The notes under the pieces are model-generated. The model was not told the DNA's origin. It saw only the letters and a list, made by a program, of their open reading frames with translations, and ran no database searches. Shown here in pieces: positions 28,214 through 36,070 of a stretch of 64,000 nucleotides of DNA. Numbering within the stretch: the stretch's first letter is position 1; every line of letters starts with the position of its first letter. The stretch comes from an uncultured Bacilli bacterium (lineage in GTDB: Bacteria > Bacillota_I > Bacilli_A > RF39 > UBA660): assembly GCA_910580185.1 (NCBI GenBank), contig CAJTWC010000005.1:1-64000 (forward strand). The letters are read 5' to 3'. The position numbers and the translations under genes are program-made.

Positions 28214-29914
28214 TTATATTTCCTTTAATACCTCTTTATATTCATCCTTATCAATGTATTGGCCATCTGAATTATACACTGGAAATATTTTTAATATATC
28301 ATCATTTGGCAATGTACTAACTTTAAGTTCCATACCAGAATCTAATTTCACTAAGTAAGTATTACCAAAAGATAACTTATATAACTTATTTTTTTCAGAT
28401 ATTTTTTCTTTAACCTCTTCAAAAACTTTTTCACAATCTAAGTCTGTATACATAGCGTCTTCATAAAAATCAGTTTTTTGCATTTTTTGCATATAGCTTA
28501 TTGCCGCCTTTTCGCTATAATCTAATATTTGTTTTTCTTGATATGTTAAATTATTAAAATTAATTTCATCGTATTCTATTCCTAACTGAGAATATAAGTA
28601 TATTAGAATTTCAACGTTTATGTTTTCTTTGATTTTCGGATACTTCTCTATTAATTCTCTAGCTAGTTTTAATTTATTAGCGCTCACATAGCATCGCGTT
28701 AATGTCCTAAGTACCACGTAATCTTTATCATTTTCTTTTATTGATTCTTCTAAAGTATTAATGGCTTTTTCCATATCGCCACGTCCAATGCAAATCATTC
28801 CTAATTCAAATAACGCAGCATACTTATATGTCTTATTAGTACATTCTTTTAGAAGTTCTTCTGCACTATCAAAATTGCCTAAAAATCTTTCTACTTGTGC
28901 TAACTCTATAATTGTAGTATCTAATTTACAATATTCTAAACTTCTTTCAAAATATCGCTTTGACTTTTCAAAATCACCTAATTGGAAATTAACTCTACCT
29001 AACTCCTTATATACTCCATATGCATCATCATATTCGAGTTCTAGATTTTCTAATAACTCTTTAGCTCTTTTTATATCACCAGTAATCCTACATATTTTAG
29101 CTAAATAGTATTGAGATGCAAATACTTTTTTTAATTCTAAAACTTTTTCAAAATAGTGTTTTGATTCTTCAAATTGTCTTTTAGAAAATAATACCAATCC
29201 AAGTTCATGTAAAGCATATGGGGCATTACTATTTTTATCTAACGCACTTCTAAATAATTTTTCTGCTTCATTTAAATTACCTTTTATAACTTCTATCCTT
29301 CCTAATTTCACTTCTACGAACGGATCATTTTTTTCATTTAATAATTTCAGAAGTATATTTTTAGCCTTATCATATTCTTCTAATTCTATAAGTACTATTG
29401 ATAATTCAAATTTGGAATAATAATCATTAGGTTTTATTTTTAAAGCATTTTCAAACATACGTTTCGCTTTAATAAAATTTCCTTCAACAACTAGTAATTT
29501 ACCTAATTGATAAAATGTATAAGCATCTTTCTTTTTCTCTAAACTTTGATAATAGCATCCCTTAGCACCTTTATTATTTCCTTCTAATTCTCTTATTCTA
29601 CCTATTTCAAAAAGCGCAGCATATCCTAAATTTGTATTAATTATTTTCTTTAATAACTTTCTAGCTTCAACAAGTTTTTTCTGTTTTATTAATATCCTAC
29701 CTGCTTCTAATATACCAGCATAACTTTTATTTGTACCATTTAATTCTAAAAGGATATCAATTGCCTCATCTTGAGTTTCATTTCTTTTTCCTAATAATCT
29801 TCCTAATAAAAAATTTATGGTTGGCTCATTTATTTTTTTGCTTAGTTTTCTTAAACTATTAATATCTTTATTATAATAAAGATCATAGGCCATTTTTATA
29901 TTATCGTCATGCAT
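28214..29914 (-). CDS. tetratricopeptide-repeat protein
   Basis: 566 aa built of about eleven TPR units (residues ~50-440), for example FYQLGKLLVVEGNFIKAKRMF and LHELGLVLFSKRQFEESKHYF. A C-terminal ~60-residue beta-rich tail (TYLVKLDSGMELKVSTLP) follows. No signal peptide, so cytoplasmic. TPRs bind partner proteins; the partner is unknown. Alternatives are a Rap-like regulator or assembly scaffold; no catalytic motif is seen. Confidence 0.8.
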   Translation of the reverse strand: MHDDNIKMAYDLYYNKDINSLRKLSKKINEPTINFLLGRLLGKRNETQDEAIDILLELNGTNKSYAGILEAGRILIKQKKLVEARKLLKKIINTNLGYAALFEIGRIRELEGNNKGAKGCYYQSLEKKKDAYTFYQLGKLLVVEGNFIKAKRMFENALKIKPNDYYSKFELSIVLIELEEYDKAKNILLKLLNEKNDPFVEVKLGRIEVIKGNLNEAEKLFRSALDKNSNAPYALHELGLVLFSKRQFEESKHYFEKVLELKKVFASQYYLAKICRITGDIKRAKELLENLELEYDDAYGVYKELGRVNFQLGDFEKSKRYFERSLEYCKLDTTIIELAQVERFLGNFDSAEELLKECTNKTYKYAALFELGMICIGRGDMEKAINTLEESIKENDKDYVVLRTLTRCYVSANKLKLARELIEKYPKIKENINVEILIYLYSQLGIEYDEINFNNLTYQEKQILDYSEKAAISYMQKMQKTDFYEDAMYTDLDCEKVFEEVKEKISEKNKLYKLSFGNTYLVKLDSGMELKVSTLPNDDILKIFPVYNSDGQYIDKDEYKEVLKEI

Positions 29915-29951
29915 AAAAAAACACCCCTTTTTAATTAGAGTTTATACTAAC

Positions 29952-29985
29952 AAAAAAGAATAGTTTTGTCAAACTATTCTTTTTT
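29952..29985 (-). terminator. nrd operon terminator
   Basis: AAAAAAGAATAGTTT / AAACTATTCTTTTTT, perfect 15-bp stem with 4-nt loop, overlapping the dut stop. Confidence 0.85.
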
Positions 29986-30445
29986 ACTTTTTATCAGTAG
30001 AACCAAATCCTCCAGTACGAATACCGTCAGCATTATCATCATCAACTGTTAAATACTTCATAAATATTGCTTGTCCGATTGCTTCTCCTTTTTTTATAAT
30101 TGTTGGTTCGCTTTTCATATTATAAAATGAAAACATAAACGCACCATCATTATCAGGATTACCATAATAATCTGAATCTATTATACCAACACTATTAGCC
30201 ATTACAAGTCCTTTTTTCTTTGGATTAGAACTTCTATTACAAAGCATCATATACTCATCTTCAGGCATATAAGCTTTTAACCCAGTCTTAACCAAAGTTG
30301 GATTCATACCAGGTTCAAATGGTTCTATAACAGTATCTTCTGCTGCTTCTATATCATATCCTGCTGAAGCCTTTGTTTTTCTAACTGGTAAATTTATACC
30401 TTCATCTTCAAAGCCCTTCGCTATTTCAAATCCTCTTGTTTTCAT
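29984..30445 (-). CDS. dut: dUTP diphosphatase
   Basis: Hydrolyses dUTP to dUMP, keeping uracil out of DNA and feeding thymidylate synthesis. The trimeric dUTPase motifs are present: AGYDIEAA, NRSSNPKKKGL, NSVGIIDSDYYG and the C-terminal arm RTGGFGST. 153 aa. It is third in the nrdD-nrdG-dut operon, one base after nrdG. Confidence 0.9.
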   Translation of the reverse strand: MKTRGFEIAKGFEDEGINLPVRKTKASAGYDIEAAEDTVIEPFEPGMNPTLVKTGLKAYMPEDEYMMLCNRSSNPKKKGLVMANSVGIIDSDYYGNPDNDGAFMFSFYNMKSEPTIIKKGEAIGQAIFMKYLTVDDDNADGIRTGGFGSTDKK

Positions 30446-30446
30446 A

Positions 30447-30962
30447 TTACACTCCTATAACTTCCTTATTTTCTTCAAAGAGTACTATTTCACCCTTTTT
30501 CAAAGATTCTTGTACATCTATTACTCTTTGATTAGATGATCCACACCATTTTAATCTAAAATCATGTAATTCATCTTCATACCTTCCATCTACTAAAACA
30601 TCAATATATTTTAAAACTTCTTTATCTTTTAAATCTTTATCAAATAAAAATCCAGTCCATACCCAAACACTTTTATTTGGATATTTTTCTTTGAATTTTT
30701 TAGCTAATCTTGTTGTTCCTTCAATATTTACTGGATGCATTGGCTCACCACCTAATATAGATAAACCTACTATATGATCTTTTTGGGCTAATTCTAAAAC
30801 CCTATTAACCGTATCCTCAGTAAATTCTTTACCTTCATTAAAGTCCCAAGTTTCTTTGTTAAAACAATTTTTACAGTGAAAGGCGCAACCTTGCATAAAG
30901 ATTGCAACCCTCACTCCTGGACCATTTGATATATCCATTTTTCTTATTTTATTATATTTCAT
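30447..30962 (-). CDS. nrdG: anaerobic ribonucleotide reductase activating protein
   Basis: Radical SAM enzyme with iron-sulfur motif CAFHCKNC; it makes the glycyl radical on NrdD. GGEPM is the SAM-binding GGE motif. 171 aa, normal length. It starts two bases after the nrdD stop and overlaps into dut, showing a tight operon. Confidence 0.95.
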   Translation of the reverse strand: MKYNKIRKMDISNGPGVRVAIFMQGCAFHCKNCFNKETWDFNEGKEFTEDTVNRVLELAQKDHIVGLSILGGEPMHPVNIEGTTRLAKKFKEKYPNKSVWVWTGFLFDKDLKDKEVLKYIDVLVDGRYEDELHDFRLKWCGSSNQRVIDVQESLKKGEIVLFEENKEVIGV

Positions 30963-30964
30963 AA

Positions 30965-33160
30965 TTATTCTTCATCATCCTTATTATCGATGTGAACTAC
31001 TCTTTCTTTTATTTCTTGAGTTCTTCCTTTATTCCAGAAGTTAGTTCCGATGTAACCGCAAGTACGTCTTGCAACGTTTAATTTATCATGATCTCTATTA
31101 CCACATTCTGGGCAGTACCATTCTAATTTATCATCAAGTAAAATTTCACCTTCATAGCCACATTCTTGACAATAATCTGATTTAGTATTTAACTCTGCGT
31201 ACATTATATTATCATATATAAATTTAATAACTTCAAGTACTGCATCTATGTTATTAGTTAAGTTTGGAGTTTCTATGTAACTAATAGCTCCACCTGGTGA
31301 AAGCTTTTGGAATTCACTTTCAAGTTTTAACTTAGTAAATGCATCTATTTCCTCAAATACTGGAACGTGATATGAGTTAGTAATATAATCTCTATCTGTA
31401 ATTCCTTTTATTGTTCCAAAACGATCTCTTAAACATTTAGCAAACTTATAAGTTGTTGATTCGATTGGGGTACCATAAACACTGTAGTCTATATCTTCAG
31501 CTTCTTTCCAAACTTTACAAGCGTCATTAAGCCTTTGCATAACTTTAAGACCAAATTCCTTACCTTCACCACCATCCGTGTGTGAATTACCAGTCATGTA
31601 TTTAACACATTCATATAAACCTGCATAACCAAGTGATATCGTTGAATAGCCATGATGTAATAATTCGTGAATAGACTCACCCTTTTCTAATCTTGCAAGT
31701 GCTCCATGTTGCCATAAAATTGGTGCTATATCGCTTGTAGCTTTAGATAATCTTTTGTGTCTAGCTTGAAGTGCTCTATGGCATAATTCTAGTCTTTCGT
31801 CTAAAATCTTCCAGAATGTATCCATATCCTTATCTGATGATAATGCAGCATCAACTAAGTTAATGGTTACAACACCTTGGTTAAATCTACCATAATACTT
31901 ACCTTTACCTGGAACATAGTTTTTAGCTCTAGCAATATTTCCTAAAGAAATAGATCTATCAGGTGTTAAAAATGAACGGCATCCCATACATGGATAACAA
32001 TCACCATCACCATTTTCATTTTTCTTAAGTTCTTTCATTACTTTTTCAGATATATAATCTGGTACCATACGCTTTGCAGTACACTTTGCAGCAAGCTCAG
32101 TTAAATAATAGTATTTACTATTTTCATGAATGTTATCTTCTTCAAGTACGTATAAAAGTTTTGGGAAAGCTGGTGTTATATAAACACCCTTTTCATTTTT
32201 CATACCTTGAGTTCTTTGTTTTAAAACTTCTTCAATAATCATAGCAAGTTCTTCTTTGTATTCTTCAGTTTCACCTAAATACATGCAAACTGATAAGAAA
32301 GGAGCTTGACCATTTGTTGTAGTCATCGAATTTATTTGGTATTGGAAAGTTTGAACACCATCAGTAATTTCTTTTGCTAAATCTTCTTTAGCATATTTTT
32401 CAGCATCTGCCTTATTAAATTTTCTATCCTTATACTTCTTCAAAAAACGATTATAACTTTCTCTTACAAATGGTGCTAAATGAGTAAGCGTTACCGTGGC
32501 ACCACCATATTGACTTGAGTTAACAGCGGTAATAAGTTGTGTTGCAATTGTCATAGCAGTTAAAAATCTATGAGGCTTTTCAATCATAACACCATTTATG
32601 TTAGTTCCATTTTGAAGCATATCTTCAAGGTTAATTAAATCACAGTTATGAAGCGCATTTTGTGCAAAATAATCCATGTCATGGAAATGAATAATACCAT
32701 CATCATGTGCTTTTACTACATCTTCTGGAAGTAAAAATCTTCTTGTAATATCAGCTGATGTAATACCTGCAATATAATCTCTTTGGGTAGTTACAACTTT
32801 TGCATTTTTATTAGAATTTTCAGTATTCCAATATTCGCTTTCACCGTCTATTAACTCTTTAATAGAAAGATCCGTTGTATTACTTTTTCTAACTAGTTCT
32901 CTTGTATATCTATAAGTAATATACTTTTTTGCCAAGTCATATTTGCCTATAGACATTAATTTTTTTTCAATTATATCTTGAATATCTTCAACAAGCATTC
33001 TTTTCTTTCCAAGTTTTTCAATATACTTGATAATATTTTTAATTTGTGTCCCAGAAGCAGCATCATCTTCGTCTACTTCTTGATTTGCCTTCATTATTGC
33101 ATTCTCAATTTTGTCTGGACTATAATCAACAATGTGTCCATCTCTTTTAATTATTTTCAT
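30965..33160 (-). CDS. nrdD: anaerobic (class III) ribonucleoside-triphosphate reductase
   Basis: Reduces ribonucleotides to deoxynucleotides without oxygen. An N-terminal ATP cone (IIKRDGHIVDYSPDKIENAI) is followed by the ten-stranded barrel core. Near the C-terminus are four zinc Cys (CQECGYEG...CPECGN) and the glycyl-radical loop RRTCGYIGTNFWNKGR. 731 aa. The presence of only this class in the window fits an anaerobe. A perfect palindrome near its promoter and a divergent Crp/Fnr gene suggest oxygen or redox control. Confidence 0.97.
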   Translation of the reverse strand: MKIIKRDGHIVDYSPDKIENAIMKANQEVDEDDAASGTQIKNIIKYIEKLGKKRMLVEDIQDIIEKKLMSIGKYDLAKKYITYRYTRELVRKSNTTDLSIKELIDGESEYWNTENSNKNAKVVTTQRDYIAGITSADITRRFLLPEDVVKAHDDGIIHFHDMDYFAQNALHNCDLINLEDMLQNGTNINGVMIEKPHRFLTAMTIATQLITAVNSSQYGGATVTLTHLAPFVRESYNRFLKKYKDRKFNKADAEKYAKEDLAKEITDGVQTFQYQINSMTTTNGQAPFLSVCMYLGETEEYKEELAMIIEEVLKQRTQGMKNEKGVYITPAFPKLLYVLEEDNIHENSKYYYLTELAAKCTAKRMVPDYISEKVMKELKKNENGDGDCYPCMGCRSFLTPDRSISLGNIARAKNYVPGKGKYYGRFNQGVVTINLVDAALSSDKDMDTFWKILDERLELCHRALQARHKRLSKATSDIAPILWQHGALARLEKGESIHELLHHGYSTISLGYAGLYECVKYMTGNSHTDGGEGKEFGLKVMQRLNDACKVWKEAEDIDYSVYGTPIESTTYKFAKCLRDRFGTIKGITDRDYITNSYHVPVFEEIDAFTKLKLESEFQKLSPGGAISYIETPNLTNNIDAVLEVIKFIYDNIMYAELNTKSDYCQECGYEGEILLDDKLEWYCPECGNRDHDKLNVARRTCGYIGTNFWNKGRTQEIKERVVHIDNKDDEE

Positions 33161-33224
33161 ATTGTACCTCTCACACTATTATTTTCGACAATATAAATAT
33201 AACATATTATAAATATATACAGTT

Positions 33225-33238
33225 GTTGCAATTGCAAC
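33225..33238. promoter_or_regulatory. candidate Crp/Fnr operator
   Basis: Perfect 14-bp palindrome GTTGCAATTGCAAC in the nrdD-crp intergenic region. On the plus strand its TTGCAA is the -35 of TTGCAA-17-TATTAT (33232-33260). On the minus strand TTGCAA lies 16 bases from TAATAT. It therefore overlaps both divergent promoters. Confidence 0.6.
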
Positions 33239-33278
33239 TTTTAAGAAAAAGTGTTATTATTTTAACAAGAGGTGTAAA

Positions 33279-33908
33279 ATGTATAAATTATTCAATAAAA
33301 TCAGCGTAAAGGAACAAGCTAAATTATTAAAATTATTAGAAACGAGTACTCTTAGTTTTAAAAAAGATACCGTAATGCTTTCAACTATAAAAGAAAACAT
33401 TATAGGGCTTGTTTTAGAAGGATATGCACAAATTGTAAGAACTGATTATAATGGTAATAGAACAATCATAGAAGAATTGGAAGAAGAAGCTATATTCGGT
33501 TCTACAATATCATCGCTTTCAAGTGATGAATGTGAAATGATAGCAAAAGAAGACACTAAAGTTTTAATAATAGACTATGATTTAATAATAGAATCCGAAA
33601 ATAACAATTACGCATATTATAACCAATTTGTTAAAAACTTGCTTGAAATAACAACTAATATAATAGATGAAAAAAACGAGCGAATAGAAATACTAACAAA
33701 AAAAACAATAAGAGATAAACTTCTTGAATATTTTGATATATATAGAAAAAAGCACAGAACAAGTAATATTTATTTACCTTTTAGTTTAACTGATTTATCT
33801 GATTATTTAGCAGTTGATAGATCCGCTATGTCAAGAGAATTAAAATATTTAAAAGAAGAAGGTTTTATTGAATCAAAAGGAAGAAAAATCACCTTACTTT
33901 ACAGGTGA
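33279..33908 (+). CDS. Crp/Fnr-family transcription regulator
   Basis: N-terminal cyclic-nucleotide-like beta roll (residues ~15-120; LVLEGYAQIVRTDYNGNRTII, LEEEAIFG), long dimer helix, and C-terminal winged helix with recognition helix LAVDRSAMSRELKYLKEEGF. No Cys cluster for an Fnr iron-sulfur site, so the signal is unknown. It is divergent from nrdDG-dut and shares the palindromic site. AAGAGGTG precedes the start. The last codons form part of the terminator hairpin. Confidence 0.88.
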   Translation: MYKLFNKISVKEQAKLLKLLETSTLSFKKDTVMLSTIKENIIGLVLEGYAQIVRTDYNGNRTIIEELEEEAIFGSTISSLSSDECEMIAKEDTKVLIIDYDLIIESENNNYAYYNQFVKNLLEITTNIIDEKNERIEILTKKTIRDKLLEYFDIYRKKHRTSNIYLPFSLTDLSDYLAVDRSAMSRELKYLKEEGFIESKGRKITLLYR

Positions 33909-33914
33909 TTTTTT
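33884..33914 (+). repeat. 31-bp hairpin direct repeat, copy 1
   Basis: A5-TCACCT, 8-base centre TACTTTAC, AGGTGA-T6. Identical to 35348-35378 in the same orientation. It ends the Crp/Fnr gene (its stop lies inside) and the convergent mTERF-like gene. Confidence 0.9.
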
Positions 33915-35280
33915 AATGCATACATTTTCTTCCTTTAAACTTATCAATTAAACTCTCTTCATCTTTATAATAAGTAAACATTTTTTTCAATTTTTCTAAA
34001 TCAGGAATTTCATATTTTATTTTTTCATTTGTTTCTTTATCCTCTATTCTTATAACAGGATTAGCACTAAATAAAATGTTTTTTTCTTTTTCAGTTACAG
34101 GTTCCATTTCTAATACGTTAAACATATATAAATATCTCAAATAAGTTTTCTCAGCACTTTGAATTAAATTCTTAGGATTTTTATATATTCCTTCTATTAA
34201 ATCAAAATTATTTATAACCCTTAATTTTTCATTTAATGTATCAATGCTAGTTTCAAATATGCCAGGAAACATAGTAACAACTTTAATCAAATTTTCTCCT
34301 ATTATATTAAATTCTTCTAATTTCTCAAAAGTATTTTTTATTTTATCGGTTGTATGATATAAAATTTTAGGATTTTTAGTAATTATATGCTTTATATCAT
34401 TATCATCAATTCTATATTTATAAAAAACATCATATAAATAATCTAGTCTTTTTTCCGAATATCTAACAATTTCCTTAGCCTTTAAAGTTACGCCTTTAAT
34501 TTCTTCAGTATTAAAACCTTTAGACTTTAAATAGATAACTATATCATCATAGCCTTCTTTATTATATTTAACAATCTTAGTATATCTAAGTATTTCTTTC
34601 CTAATTTCATCATCTTTTAAACCATAATTTCTAAATAATTCAAAAAGACCTTCTAGATCGATTTCGTCATCCATTATTATGTCATTTATATTATTTATTA
34701 ACTTTCCTACTTCTTTTTTAGTAAAACCATAATTAACTAATCTATATAGATTAGCTTCGATGTAATCGAAACTAACAAACGGTTTTCTAGGATATCTAAC
34801 TATTAATTTTGTTATATCTTTCTTATGCATACCCAAATCTTTAAAAAAATTAAATATTTTGTTAAATGACTCTTTAGATCTTCCTAATATTTTAGGATCC
34901 TTTGATACCATTTTTCTTATATCCTCATTAGTAAACCCGAATGATTCAAACATCTTAATTTTATTATTAAGAGTTTCTGGCAAAAAAACAACTGCTCTTG
35001 CTATAACACTTACATCAGAATTTTTCTCTGATAAAATCTTTTTCATATTATTATATCTTATTTCAAACTTATCACTATATGTTACTATTCTTGGATCTAA
35101 TACTAACATATTTCTAACCGCTACATCATCATATCCATATGAATTTACAGTTTCCCTAAAATGATTAAATTCAGATATAAACGTATTGACTCCAATTTCA
35201 AAATAATTCAATTTTTTTATTATTAATTCTGCACCTTTTTGTGAATAACCAAAGCCTTGTATAATTTCTTTTTGAGTCAT
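33913..35280 (-). CDS. mTERF-like helical-repeat protein
   Basis: 455 aa of repeated helical units of about 36 residues with the pattern F..FGFTNEDIRKMVSKDPKIL, repeated as FKDLGMHKKDITKLIVRYP, FRNYGLKDDEIRKEIL and FYKYRIDDNDIKHIITKNPKIL. The Gly-hydrophobic-acidic-Ile and Pro-x-Ile-Leu spacing is that of mTERF motifs, which bind nucleic acid in organelles. No signal or enzyme motif. Flanked by two copies of a 31-bp hairpin, so it is likely an inserted gene. Membership in mTERF is inference from pattern, not a search. Confidence 0.65.
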   Translation of the reverse strand: MTQKEIIQGFGYSQKGAELIIKKLNYFEIGVNTFISEFNHFRETVNSYGYDDVAVRNMLVLDPRIVTYSDKFEIRYNNMKKILSEKNSDVSVIARAVVFLPETLNNKIKMFESFGFTNEDIRKMVSKDPKILGRSKESFNKIFNFFKDLGMHKKDITKLIVRYPRKPFVSFDYIEANLYRLVNYGFTKKEVGKLINNINDIIMDDEIDLEGLFELFRNYGLKDDEIRKEILRYTKIVKYNKEGYDDIVIYLKSKGFNTEEIKGVTLKAKEIVRYSEKRLDYLYDVFYKYRIDDNDIKHIITKNPKILYHTTDKIKNTFEKLEEFNIIGENLIKVVTMFPGIFETSIDTLNEKLRVINNFDLIEGIYKNPKNLIQSAEKTYLRYLYMFNVLEMEPVTEKEKNILFSANPVIRIEDKETNEKIKYEIPDLEKLKKMFTYYKDEESLIDKFKGRKCMH

Positions 35281-35347
35281 ATTACCAAATCCCCTTTTGA
35301 TAGCGTATATAATAACAAAAATATATATAACTTGTCAACAATCATGA

Positions 35348-35378
35348 AAAAATCACCTTACTTTACAGGTGATTTTTT
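35348..35378 (+). repeat. 31-bp hairpin direct repeat, copy 2
   Basis: Same 31 bases as 33884-33914. It contains the stop of the 174-aa gene and acts as its terminator on the minus strand. Confidence 0.9.
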
Positions 35379-35882
35379 TCTATAAAATATAAATTTAAAT
35401 ATTCTTCTAACAATTGGCTGTATAATAAACATTTGTCCAAGGAATGCAAATGGAAAGTTTAAAACCACAGTTTGCAAGAAATTTGGTATAAAATGAACTA
35501 TAAACGAACCAAAAGTCCATGCAGCATCATGAAATACTAACGCTGGAAAAACACCTTTATATAGAATAGTTGCTAAAAAGCTCATCCATGGGCACATTAT
35601 AGTAACCGTTGCGCATATGATTGCTGATTCAACTATCATATGATCATTTTTCTTTGGATCAATGGCTTTCATTGCGAACTTTAATGCTAAAGGACTTCCT
35701 ATAAATACCTCTGATAAATATGCTAATACAAATTCAATTGGAATTAGTATTAAAGCAAATTTCCAATCTACGTTAAGTATTTCTCCATTTTCAATTGATA
35801 AACAATAAAATACAAAGTATGGCACTGTTATTATTACTGTTATAAGTGCAAATATAAGACCTTGTTTTCTGTTTTGAATCAT
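35358..35882 (-). CDS. four-helix membrane protein, probably DUF2798-like
   Basis: 174 aa with four membrane helices in two similar halves: GLIFALITVIITVPYFVFYC, then ALILIPIEFVLAYLSEVFIG, then a second pair. The placement of polar residues at helix ends resembles small DUF2798 membrane proteins; function unknown. AGAAAGGAG precedes the start. A structured leader and promoter are upstream. Confidence 0.6.
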   Translation of the reverse strand: MIQNRKQGLIFALITVIITVPYFVFYCLSIENGEILNVDWKFALILIPIEFVLAYLSEVFIGSPLALKFAMKAIDPKKNDHMIVESAIICATVTIMCPWMSFLATILYKGVFPALVFHDAAWTFGSFIVHFIPNFLQTVVLNFPFAFLGQMFIIQPIVRRIFKFIFYRKKSPVK

Positions 35883-36010
35883 AATTTTACTCCTTTCTAC
35901 TTTCTTTTTTTACAACAAAAAAACACGTAAAACTTTACTTATAAACCTATCACTTTAATGTACCGTGATCAGATTTACGAGCAAAAGCTCTACATGTGTC
36001 GTTTACATTT
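35883..36010 (-). promoter_or_regulatory. structured leader of the 174-aa membrane gene
   Basis: On the minus strand: GAGC-TTTT-GCTC, then a bulged ~12-bp hairpin (TAAATCTGATCAC with GTGATAGGTTTA), then a weak hairpin with seven T. Promoter TTGATA-18-TATAAC at 36011-36040. Does not match a riboswitch class I know; an unknown cis-regulator or simple terminator is possible. Confidence 0.4.
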
Positions 36011-36040
36011 GTTATAAAAATTACTTTATAAATATATCAA
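36011..36040 (-). promoter_or_regulatory. promoter of the structured leader
   Basis: TTGATA, 18-bp spacer, TATAAC on the minus strand. Confidence 0.4.
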
Positions 36041-36070
36041 AAAATAATATTATAATGCAAGATTTTTTTA

